NCBI GenBank assembly: GCA_026419705.1
Contig: JANZYY010000348.1
Span: 1-5,817 of the forward strand
Source: Fischerella sp.
GTDB taxonomy: Bacteria > Cyanobacteriota > Cyanobacteriia > Cyanobacteriales > Nostocaceae
Direction: 5' to 3'
DNA length: 5,817 nt
Numbering within the stretch: position 1 is the stretch's first letter; each line of letters begins with the position of its first letter. A model generated the notes under the pieces. It saw only the letters and a program-made list of their open reading frames with translations. It was not told where the DNA came from and made no database searches. A program made the translations under genes and the position numbers. Positions 1 through 4,576 of the stretch are shown piece by piece.

Positions 1-55
1 TATAAGAAGTATCCCAAGACATGCTGTAAATCTCCTGTCCCCTATCCTCTGTCCC
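1..55 (-). other. Low-complexity insertion in MutS2 between Walker A and Walker B
   Basis: Residues 413-430 (GTEDRGQEIYSMSWDTSY) follow RILEAL, where most MutS2 proteins pass within a few residues to the Walker B stretch (S-LVLLDE). The underlying minus-strand DNA contains the repeated unit GGGGACAG...AGGGGACAG, the same purine-rich style as the spacers at 2973-3025 and 5672-5705. This suggests that spacer-type repeat DNA expanded in frame into a surface loop of the ATPase domain. The right-hand limit of the insertion lies outside the window. Confidence 0.55.
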
Positions 56-1291
56 CAATGCCTCCAATATCCGACTAATGCGGCAGATATGACCCGAAAA
101 GGTAGATAAATTTTGCTGAAGGGACTGTTCATCGCCAATATCTGCCAATACCTGCTTAAACCAGGGCAATTCTACTGGTTCGCGGGCAGGAACAAATAAA
201 CCGACTTTCGCCATTAAGGCTGCCAAACCCAAGGTTTTTAGAGTAACTGTTTTACCCCCCGTGTTAGGACCGGTAATTGTCACTACTCGAATTTCTGGTT
301 GGATTAGTAAATCTACAGGAATAACTGCTTGTCCTTGTTCGTGGTGTTGCTGCCACACCAACAGCGGATGACGCAATTGGCGTAAGGTGATGTACTCATT
401 TGCTTCGCGGTTAATAAAGCGGGGGGGATTGGCTTGTAACCAGAGGCTATAGCGTGCCTTGGCTGTTGCCAAATCTAGAGTGGTGGCGATGGCTAGCAAT
501 CTTTCTAGATCGGGTTTTACTGCTGCCACTTGTTCTGTTAAGTCACGACGAATGGCTTCTTCTTCTGCTTGTTCTCTTCTGACTAATTGCCGCAGTTGAT
601 TGCCTAATGGCACTATCGAATTTGGTTCTATGTACAGCGTCGCGCCACTGGTGGAAGTATCGTGGACAATACCGGGAATCACATCTTTTTGGGCAGCCTT
701 CACCGGAATTACGTAGCGATCGCCTCTTTGGGTAACGATCTGCTCCTGAACTGCACCCGATTTTGCCTGCAGGATATTTTGTAATTTTTGCACAATCTGA
801 TTGCGTAATTTACGCAGTTCCGCACGGATGTCCGCGAGTTTTTGGCTGGCGCGGTCAGTCACTTGTCCGCGTTCATCTATACAGCGGTAAATTTCCTGCT
901 CTAATTCTGGATAAGTTCGTAACTCAGCAACTAACTCTTTCAGAATAGGCAAATCTGGCTGGTTATCAATTACACGACGCAAATTTCTTGTACCAGCAAC
1001 AGTGGTGGCTATAGCTAGTAGTTCATCTCCAGCTAAAACTCCTTGCCGTTCTGCCCTTTCTAGGAAATCACCAATATCTTGAATTCCCTCAAAAGAAAGT
1101 CCGCTTGTCAGGCGACTTTCAAGTTCGTAAACTTCCTTGGTCTGTGCCAATAAATACTCACTTTCAGCTTGAGAGTCGGGAATTTTCAGATCGCGTGCGG
1201 CGATCGCCCCCAGTTTGGTTGCAGCAAAAGTAGAGAGATGCTGACAGAGGCGATGCCATTCTAGTAGTTCTAAAGTCTCAGATTGAATCAA
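1..1291 (-). CDS. mutS2: Endonuclease MutS2, N-terminal part (cut by left window edge)
   Basis: My reading of the minus strand gives 430 uninterrupted codons beginning MIQSETLELLEWHRLCQHL. The protein starts directly with the MutS core/lever region and has no N-terminal mismatch-recognition domain, which is the MutS2 rather than MutS1 architecture. The segment DRYVIPVKAAQKDVIPGIVH and the following DTSTSGATLYIEP are typical of the family. Walker A is GPNTGGKT at residues 341-348, and STFSGHICRISRILEAL (ending at residue 412) is the conserved stretch normally followed shortly by Walker B. Here at least 18 extra residues follow and Walker B is not reached before the edge. The C-terminal part and Smr nuclease domain lie outside the window. 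Family members act in recombination control, and in Bacillus in rescue of collided ribosomes; the role here is inferred. The start is TTG: a TAA lies two codons upstream and no early Met codon exists. No clear Shine-Dalgarno sequence is visible. Divergent from guaB3. Confidence 0.95.
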   Translation of the reverse strand, partial: MIQSETLELLEWHRLCQHLSTFAATKLGAIAARDLKIPDSQAESEYLLAQTKEVYELESRLTSGLSFEGIQDIGDFLERAERQGVLAGDELLAIATTVAGTRNLRRVIDNQPDLPILKELVAELRTYPELEQEIYRCIDERGQVTDRASQKLADIRAELRKLRNQIVQKLQNILQAKSGAVQEQIVTQRGDRYVIPVKAAQKDVIPGIVHDTSTSGATLYIEPNSIVPLGNQLRQLVRREQAEEEAIRRDLTEQVAAVKPDLERLLAIATTLDLATAKARYSLWLQANPPRFINREANEYITLRQLRHPLLVWQQHHEQGQAVIPVDLLIQPEIRVVTITGPNTGGKTVTLKTLGLAALMAKVGLFVPAREPVELPWFKQVLADIGDEQSLQQNLSTFSGHICRISRILEALGTEDRGQEIYSMSWDTSY

Positions 1292-1399
1292 GGTTTAATT
1301 ATGTATTGCTTAAATAATTTAATTTGAATCGCCTGAAATTTATAGTAACAATACAAATCCCTACACGGCTCACTCTCAAAGGTGAAATTTCTGTATTTG

Positions 1400-1434
1400 T
1401 TAGTGGTTAGTAGTTAGTAGTTGGTGGTTGGTCG
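1400..1434. repeat. Heptanucleotide tandem repeat (STRR type), five units
   Basis: Five consecutive 7-base units read TTAGTGG, TTAGTAG, TTAGTAG, TTGGTGG, TTGGTCG. Short tandemly repeated repetitive heptamers are known from spacers of heterocystous cyanobacteria. The tract is the inverted counterpart of the one at 3033-3095 on the other side of guaB3. Confidence 0.85.
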
Positions 1435-1438
1435 TCTT

Positions 1439-1500
1439 CCCTTTTTCCACTCCCCGGTTTCTCCACTCTCCGGTTCTCACACTCCTCTCCTAGAACCCTT
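1439..1500. repeat. Pyrimidine-rich low-complexity tract
   Basis: A C/T-rich stretch with an internal imperfect duplication: CCGGTTTCTCCACTCT followed by CCGGTTCTCACACTCC. The 13-mer CTCTCCGGTTCTC at 1466-1478 occurs as an exact reverse complement at 2984-2996, downstream of guaB3. It is probably a dispersed spacer repeat, not a functional site. Confidence 0.6.
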
Positions 1501-1510
1501 TACTCCACCA

Positions 1511-1550
1511 GGGCAAATTGTGGGAATTCAAACCTTGAACAACTTTGCCC
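1511..1550. repeat. Imperfect inverted repeat upstream of guaB3
   Basis: GGGCAAATTGT at 1511-1521 pairs with the complement of the segment 1539-1550, which ends in TTTGCCC, as 11 base pairs with one bulged base. Inside it sits a smaller inverted repeat, TTCAA (1527-1531) and TTGAA (1535-1539). No T-run follows on either strand, so it does not look like a terminator. It could be an operator or part of a leader; function unknown. Confidence 0.45.
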
Positions 1551-1744
1551 ATACACAATAGAAAAGCAAGTAATCACTGATACCTAAAATCCTACTTATT
1601 GAGAGTCTGCCATAACACAAAATTGAAATCAAAACTATTCATAAACCGATTAACTAAGCCTTGTTATTGTTATTTTTACTGTTTGTATATTCATCTACAT
1701 GAGATGATTTGTTTAAAAAAATCGCTGCAATTATCCTCACAATT

Positions 1745-1753
1745 TGATACCCT
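1745..1753 (+). promoter_or_regulatory. Possible extended -10 promoter of guaB3
   Basis: TGATACCCT fits an extended -10 (TGN plus TACCCT, which keeps the T-A-----T frame of TATAAT). It would start transcription near 1760, about 24 bases before the GTG start. No convincing -35 hexamer lies 16-18 bases upstream, so this is tentative. Confidence 0.3.
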
Positions 1754-1783
1754 AGCTTAAACAGGTTTGGGAACATTAACAGC

Positions 1784-2947
1784 GTGGAAATACAAATTGG
1801 GCGAGGCAAAACAGCTCGCAGAGCTTACGGAATAGATGAAATAGCTTTAGTGCCTGGCAGGGGAACCCTCGATCCGAGTTTGGCAGATACAAAATGGCGT
1901 ATTGGCAATATTGAGCGAGAAATCCCGATTATTGCTAGTGCAATGGATGGCGTAGTAGATGTTCGCATGGCTGTGCTGTTATCAAACTTAGGGGCATTAG
2001 GCGTGCTGAATCTAGAGGGAATTCAAACTCGTTATGCCGATCCAGAGCCAATATTAGACAAAATAACCTCTGTGGGCAAAGAAGAATTTGTCCCTCTGAT
2101 GCAAGAACTTTATGCCGAACCAATAAAATCAGAATTAATTGCCCAAAGAATTAAAGAAATTAAGCAAAAAGGCGGTATTGCCGCAGTTAGTGCTACCCCA
2201 GCAGGAGCAAGCAAGTATGGTTCTGTAGTTACAAAAGCAGGAGCAGATTTATTTTTTGTACAAGCAACAGTGGTCTCCACAGCACACCTGTCACCAGAGT
2301 CCGTAGAGCCACTGGACTTGGCACAATTTTGCCGAGAAATGCCCATTCCCGTCGTGTTAGGAAATTGCGTGACTTACGAGGTGACCCTTAATTTGATGAA
2401 AGCAGGTGCAGCTGCGGTATTGGTGGGAATAGGTCCTGGTGCTGCTTGTACTTCTCGTGGAGTATTGGGAGTGGGTGTACCACAAGCAACGGCGATCGCC
2501 GACTGTGCTGCTGCACGTGATGATTATTACCAAGAAACTGGTAATTATGTTCCGGTCATTGCTGATGGCGGTTTAATCACTGGCGGCGATATCTGTAAGT
2601 GCATTGCTTGTGGTGCTGACGGAGTGATGATTGGCTCTCCCTTTGCTAGAGCTGCTGAAGCACCCGGGCGGGGTTATCATTGGGGTATGGCAACTCCCAG
2701 TCCAGTATTACCTCGTGGGACGCGCATCCGTGTAGGTACTACTGGCACTCTAGAACAAATTCTCGTTGGTCCAGCCCAGCTTGATGACGGTACTCATAAT
2801 CTGTTGGGAGCTTTAAAAACGAGTATGGGTACATTAGGAGCGAAAAATATCAAGGAAATGCAGCAAGTTGAAGTTGTAATTGCTCCTTCCCTGTTAACTG
2901 AAGGCAAAGTTTACCAAAAAGCTCAACAATTAGGTATGGGCAAATAA
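1784..2947 (+). CDS. guaB3: GuaB3, CBS-less IMP dehydrogenase family protein
   Basis: 387 residues forming a single IMPDH/GMPR-type TIM barrel. The catalytic loop GIGPGAACTSRG spans residues 215-226, with Cys222 as the expected nucleophile. ASAMD (51-55) corresponds to the canonical SAPMD motif, and ADGG (260-263) followed by IGSPFARA (283-290) matches the phosphate-binding region. Canonical IMPDH is about 100 residues longer because a CBS pair is inserted in the barrel; none is present here. Cyanobacterial GuaB3 has been reported to be a genuine IMP dehydrogenase class (IMP to XMP with NAD+, first committed step to GMP); older annotations call it IMPDH-related. The start is GTG at 1784: the next in-frame codon of note upstream is a TGA at 1745, and MEIQIGRGKTARRAYGIDEI matches the usual N-terminus. 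No strong Shine-Dalgarno is seen. It is followed by yfr1 and trxA, a conserved cyanobacterial order. Confidence 0.95.
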   Translation: MEIQIGRGKTARRAYGIDEIALVPGRGTLDPSLADTKWRIGNIEREIPIIASAMDGVVDVRMAVLLSNLGALGVLNLEGIQTRYADPEPILDKITSVGKEEFVPLMQELYAEPIKSELIAQRIKEIKQKGGIAAVSATPAGASKYGSVVTKAGADLFFVQATVVSTAHLSPESVEPLDLAQFCREMPIPVVLGNCVTYEVTLNLMKAGAAAVLVGIGPGAACTSRGVLGVGVPQATAIADCAAARDDYYQETGNYVPVIADGGLITGGDICKCIACGADGVMIGSPFARAAEAPGRGYHWGMATPSPVLPRGTRIRVGTTGTLEQILVGPAQLDDGTHNLLGALKTSMGTLGAKNIKEMQQVEVVIAPSLLTEGKVYQKAQQLGMGK

Positions 2948-2954
2948 AGATTGG

Positions 2955-2975
2955 TTAGTGGTTAGTGATTAGCAG
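2955..2975. repeat. Heptanucleotide repeats, three units
   Basis: TTAGTGG, TTAGTGA, TTAGCAG, starting seven bases after the guaB3 stop codon. Same family as the tract at 1400-1434 and opposite in orientation to 3033-3095. Confidence 0.7.
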
Positions 2976-3025
2976 GAGAGCGGGAGAACCGGAGAGCGGG
3001 GATTAGGGGTGACGGGGAGAGTAGA
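2973..3025. repeat. Purine-rich low-complexity tract
   Basis: G/A-rich stretch holding GAGAACCGGAGAG (2984-2996), the exact reverse complement of 1466-1478, and GGGGTGACGGGGAGA (3006-3020), which differs by one base from 5690-5704. It is a dispersed spacer repeat. Confidence 0.65.
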
Positions 3026-3032
3026 ATAATAG

Positions 3033-3095
3033 CCACTAACTACTAACTACTAACTACTAACTACTAACCACTAACTACTAACCACCAACAATCAA
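3033..3095. repeat. Heptanucleotide tandem repeat (STRR type), nine units
   Basis: Nine 7-base units in phase: CCACTAA, four CTACTAA, CCACTAA, CTACTAA, CCACCAA, CAATCAA. The consensus is C-Y-A-Y-Y-A-A with drift at the right end. It is the reverse complement of the TTAGTGG/TTAGTAG type at 1400-1434 and 2955-2975. Confidence 0.9.
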
Positions 3096-3109
3096 CTACC
3101 CTTAAAGAA

Positions 3110-3144
3110 ATTTTTCCAGACTCTCAAACATTTACTGGAAAAAT
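3110..3144. promoter_or_regulatory. Perfect 10-bp inverted repeat overlapping the yfr1 promoter
   Basis: ATTTTTCCAG (3110-3119) and CTGGAAAAAT (3135-3144) are exact reverse complements separated by 15 bases. The right half covers the -35 position expected for the yfr1 -10 box at 3158-3163. Placement and symmetry suggest a regulator-binding site. A role as guaB3 transcript end is possible but less likely, because the stem is A/T-rich at its base and lacks a following T-run. Confidence 0.5.
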
Positions 3145-3157
3145 CACACATGTCGCC

Positions 3158-3163
3158 TACAAT
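3158..3163 (+). promoter_or_regulatory. -10 box of yfr1
   Basis: TACAAT lies seven bases upstream of the expected yfr1 5' end at about 3170-3171, where the 5' hairpin begins. The hexamer 17 bases upstream (CTGGAA, 3135-3140) matches the -35 consensus poorly and lies within the inverted repeat at 3110-3144. Confidence 0.65.
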
Positions 3164-3169
3164 AGAAAT

Positions 3170-3240
3170 AGCGGAGACGCATGTTTCCGTTCACTCCTCA
3201 CACCACACTCCGCCCGGACTGCTGTTCGGGCGGTTCCTTA
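3170..3240 (+). ncRNA. yfr1: Small regulatory RNA Yfr1
   Basis: All three hallmarks are present in order. A 5' hairpin pairs GCGGAGAC (3171-3178) with GTTTCCGT (3183-3190) through eight pairs, two of them G-U, around a GCAT loop. A single-stranded stretch (3191-3209) contains the near-invariant Yfr1 core ACTCCTCACAC at 3193-3203. A GC-rich 3' hairpin (3210-3233) with a T-rich tail closes the gene. The location between guaB3 and trxA is that first described for Yfr1 in marine cyanobacteria and conserved more widely. Yfr1 is a trans-acting small RNA that pairs through its exposed core with target mRNAs; outer-membrane porin mRNAs are reported targets in Prochlorococcus, and loss affects stress growth in Synechococcus. 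Targets here are unknown. The exact ends are estimated from structure and the -10 box. Confidence 0.95.
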
Positions 3241-3241
3241 T
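3210..3241 (+). terminator. Rho-independent terminator of yfr1
   Basis: CCGCCCGGAC (3210-3219) pairs with GTTCGGGCGG (3224-3233) over ten positions, one a G-U, around a TGCT loop. The tail TTCCTTAT is T-rich but not a pure T-run, as is common for Yfr1. It is the strongest hairpin in the window. Confidence 0.85.
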
Positions 3242-3314
3242 GTTTATGTTTATAAATAAAAACTAAAGGTATGTACAAATGTATATGCCTCACTCCAAGC
3301 AGTGCTTTTTGCTA

Positions 3315-3323
3315 TGGTAGAAT
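3315..3323 (+). promoter_or_regulatory. Probable extended -10 promoter of trxA
   Basis: TGGTAGAAT fits TGN plus a near-consensus -10 (TAGAAT). Transcription would start at about 3330 and give a leader of about 36 bases. No -35 hexamer is evident at the right distance, in keeping with extended -10 promoters. The site lies beyond the yfr1 terminator, so trxA can be transcribed separately from yfr1. Confidence 0.45.
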
Positions 3324-3365
3324 TTCAGCACAATCAAAAAATATCGTAGGCAAAGGTTTGTAGCC

Positions 3366-3689
3366 ATGTCAGCAGCCGCACAAGTTACCGACTCTACTTT
3401 TAAGCAGGAAGTATTGGAAAGCGAGGTTCCTGTTTTAGTTGACTTTTGGGCACCCTGGTGCGGTCCCTGCCGGATGGTCGCCCCCGTTGTAGATGAAATT
3501 GCAGCTCAGTACGAAGGTCAACTCAAGGTAGTCAAAGTCAATACAGATGAAAATCCTAATGTTGCCAGTCAATATGGTATCCGCAGCATTCCCACATTAA
3601 TGATTTTTAAGGGTGGGCAAAAAGTTGATATGGTAGTAGGTGCCGTACCAAAAACTACATTAGCAAATACTTTGGAAAAATATCTTTAA
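3366..3689 (+). CDS. trxA: Thioredoxin, m-type (TrxA)
   Basis: 107 residues, the usual length of a single-domain bacterial thioredoxin. The redox site W-C-G-P-C is at residues 31-35 (Cys32, Cys35) within FWAPWCGPCRM, and the cis-proline is Pro76 in IRSIPTL, followed by FKGGQKV. There is no signal peptide, so it is cytosolic. Close similarity to E. coli TrxA and chloroplast m-type thioredoxins indicates the general disulfide reductase that, in cyanobacteria, is reduced by ferredoxin-thioredoxin reductase or NADPH-thioredoxin reductase and controls many metabolic enzymes. The ATG at 3366 is preceded by AAGG at 3353-3356, nine bases upstream, an acceptable ribosome-binding site, and no alternative upstream start is needed. 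It follows yfr1 by about 125 bases, the standard cyanobacterial neighbourhood. Confidence 0.97.
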   Translation: MSAAAQVTDSTFKQEVLESEVPVLVDFWAPWCGPCRMVAPVVDEIAAQYEGQLKVVKVNTDENPNVASQYGIRSIPTLMIFKGGQKVDMVVGAVPKTTLANTLEKYL

Positions 3690-3715
3690 AATCTAATTGG
3701 CTGGAAATACCTTTG

Positions 3716-3753
3716 GAGGGTTTTTCCCTCTCCTCAAAAGAGGGTAAATTTTT
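3716..3753 (+). terminator. Probable trxA terminator with two alternative hairpins
   Basis: CCCTCT (3726-3731) pairs with AGAGGG (3739-3744) around a 7-base loop, and TAAATTTTT follows to 3753, a plausible Rho-independent terminator 36 bases after the trxA stop. The same CCCTC (3726-3730) can instead pair with GAGGG (3716-3720) across TTTTT. The two folds exclude each other. Confidence 0.6.
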
Positions 3754-4044
3754 GCCAGTAGAAATTCAGAGGTGCTAAGCTTTGCCTCTAGACTGTTATT
3801 TTTCCATCTTGTAGTTTGCGCGTATTTGACTGCCCGAACAGAATAACAAAAAGTTTCTGCTAGTAAAGTTATCCGTGATTCATTCTCGCTCTTTTTCGCG
3901 CAAATTCTAGTAGAAAGAGCTAGTGCTCAGAGGTAAAAGATAGGAGGCAAACTTACTGATTTGACTATTTTTTAAGTTACTCCTAATTGTGGGTAGATTC
4001 CTACTATACCCTACTAGTATTTCTTGGATAGGAAAAGAGTAATA

Positions 4045-4078
4045 GCGCCTTGGTGATTGCACCCAGAGGTGCTTTTTT
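4045..4078 (+). terminator. Rho-independent terminator with no gene in front of it
   Basis: GCGCCTTGGTG (4045-4055) pairs with CACCCAGAGGTGC (4060-4072) with two bulged bases and two G-U pairs, followed by six T. A shorter alternative stem is GCACC (4059-4063) with GGTGC (4068-4072). It ends 389 bases after trxA, so it either terminates long trxA read-through or marks the 3' end of a small RNA. Confidence 0.65.
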
Positions 4079-4164
4079 GTGTTTAAAATATAGACGCTAG
4101 GAATCAAGAAATTAAAAACTCTGAATTTCTGATTTTGAATTTTGAGTTGATTTCCAGTCTCTAT

Positions 4165-4253
4165 CTTAGGCTTGCAGCAGTGATACAAAGTGGGTTAAAT
4201 TTTGAAATACAACTTCTGAGGCAGCATGTCCTATAGAGGTGTACAAGCCTAAG
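4165..4253. repeat. Perfect 10-base inverted repeats 69 bases apart
   Basis: CTTAGGCTTG (4165-4174) and CAAGCCTAAG (4244-4253) are exact reverse complements. The 69 bases between them are AT-rich and show no open frame. This could be a degenerate miniature mobile element, but no target-site duplication was seen at its edges, or it could be chance. Confidence 0.35.
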
Positions 4254-4305
4254 TCTGTTTAAAATCAAATCCCACGTCAAATACTTTCCTCTCCTCAGGA
4301 TATAT

Positions 4306-4326
4306 TGGCGACGGCAGCCGTCACCA
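4306..4326 (+). other. Compact GC-rich hairpin next to a terminator
   Basis: TGG-C-GACGG (4306-4314) pairs with CCGTC-A-CCA (4318-4326) around a CAG loop, eight pairs with one C/A mismatch. It abuts the terminator hairpin that begins at 4327, giving a two-hairpin 3' end typical of small RNAs. Confidence 0.5.
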
Positions 4327-4361
4327 GTACCTTGGTTTGTTTTTAACCAAAGGTGCTTTTT
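4327..4361 (+). terminator. Second Rho-independent terminator in the spacer
   Basis: GTACC-TTGGTT (4327-4337) pairs with AACCAA-A-GGTGC (4345-4356), eleven pairs with one bulged A and one G-U, loop TGTTTTT, followed by five T. It resembles the terminator at 4045-4078: both have CCTTGGT in the left arm and GGTGCTTTTT at the right. Confidence 0.7.
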
Positions 4362-4373
4362 AATGTGACAAAG

Positions 4374-4415
4374 TAGTCATCGATCGCTAGTCATTGGTTA
4401 TTAGTCATTTGTCCT
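4374..4415. repeat. Heptanucleotide repeat tract with an in-phase HIP1 core
   Basis: Six 7-base units in register: TAGTCAT, CGATCGC, TAGTCAT, TGGTTAT, TAGTCAT, TTGTCCT. Three are identical; the second is a HIP1 core. The family differs from the TTAGTGG heptads around guaB3. Confidence 0.65.
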
Positions 4416-4440
4416 TGCATAAAAGACATAGGACGCACCT

Positions 4441-4492
4441 TCTACCCTTGTGGAAGCCGCCTTTGGCGTCTACGGCTTCCAGTAGGGATAGA
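4441..4492. repeat. Dispersed palindromic repeat
   Basis: GGAAGCCG (4452-4459) and CGGCTTCC (4473-4480) form a perfect 8-bp stem; the centre CC-TTT-GG adds two pairs. Outside, TCTACCCT (4441-4448) pairs with AGGG-A-TAGA (4484-4492) with one bulge. Palindromes with GGAAGCCG...CGGCTTCC arms are, from memory, scattered through Nostoc-type genomes. It lies about 60 bases upstream of the -10 box of the next gene. Confidence 0.6.
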
Positions 4493-4549
4493 ATATTGCC
4501 GACCCAGAGCGGTTAACAAATTCCAAGTCAAATCAAAATTTAGGTAAAA

Positions 4550-4555
4550 TATAAT
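4550..4555 (+). promoter_or_regulatory. Consensus -10 box of the LOG-family gene
   Basis: An exact TATAAT lies 22 bases upstream of the ATG, predicting transcription from about 4562 and a leader of only about 15 bases. The hexamer 17 bases upstream (GTCAAA, 4527-4532) is a poor -35 match, so an activator may be needed. Confidence 0.6.
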
Positions 4556-4576
4556 GCCATACTGGCTGCATTTCTC

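Larger units (their letters stand above)
1292..1783. other. Divergent mutS2-guaB3 spacer
   Basis: No gene was found in these 492 bases. The part next to mutS2 (1292-1390) is AT-rich; a minus-strand TATAAA at 1339-1344 could be a mutS2 -10 box, but no matching -35 is seen. Then come a heptad tract (1400-1434), a pyrimidine-rich tract (1439-1500), an imperfect hairpin (1511-1550) and an AT-rich stretch leading to guaB3 that must hold its promoter. Confidence 0.7.
2948..3109. other. Repeat-filled spacer downstream of guaB3
   Basis: No gene and no canonical terminator with a T-run were found right after guaB3. The stretch is almost entirely repeats: three heptads (2955-2975), a purine-rich tract (about 2973-3025) and nine inverted heptads (3033-3095). 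Because the flanking heptads are in opposite orientation, a guaB3 transcript running through could fold into a long imperfect hairpin with the purine tract as loop. Confidence 0.6.
3690..4576. other. Long trxA-LOG spacer rich in structured elements
   Basis: No credible protein gene occurs in these 887 bases. They contain overlapping hairpins just after trxA (3716-3753), two related Rho-independent terminators (4045-4078 and 4327-4361), a compact hairpin (4306-4326), a pair of distant 10-base inverted repeats (4165-4174 and 4244-4253), a heptad tract (4374-4415), a palindromic repeat (4441-4492) and the promoter of the next gene. The two terminators without upstream proteins make small RNA genes plausible. 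Confidence 0.65.

Noticed and set aside
763..948. 61-codon plus-strand open frame
   Set aside because: It lies wholly antisense within the well-supported mutS2 coding region.
1935..2346. Two minus-strand open frames (1935-2123 and 2110-2346)
   Set aside because: Both are shadows antisense to guaB3, whose conserved motifs settle the coding strand.
3033..3095. CRISPR-like array
   Set aside because: The repeat unit is seven bases with no spacers; this is a tandem heptad tract.
3269..3283. Possible NtcA site (GTA-N8-TAC) upstream of trxA
   Set aside because: The right half reads TGT instead of TAC, so the motif is not met.
3826..3966. TTGACT at 3826-3831 and 3961-3966 as -35 boxes for spacer small RNAs
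   Set aside because: Neither has an acceptable -10 hexamer 16-18 bases downstream.
3907..4188. 93-codon minus-strand open frame in the trxA-LOG spacer
   Set aside because: The composition is that of translated AT-rich spacer, it has no recognisable motif or ribosome-binding site, and it runs antisense through a terminator hairpin.
4301..4306. TATATT as -10 box of a small RNA
   Set aside because: The predicted start would fall inside the left arm of the hairpin 4306-4326, and no -35 is present.
4045..4361. Yfr2/Cyano-1 family RNA
   Set aside because: The characteristic GGAAAC loop motif of that family does not occur on the plus strand in this stretch.
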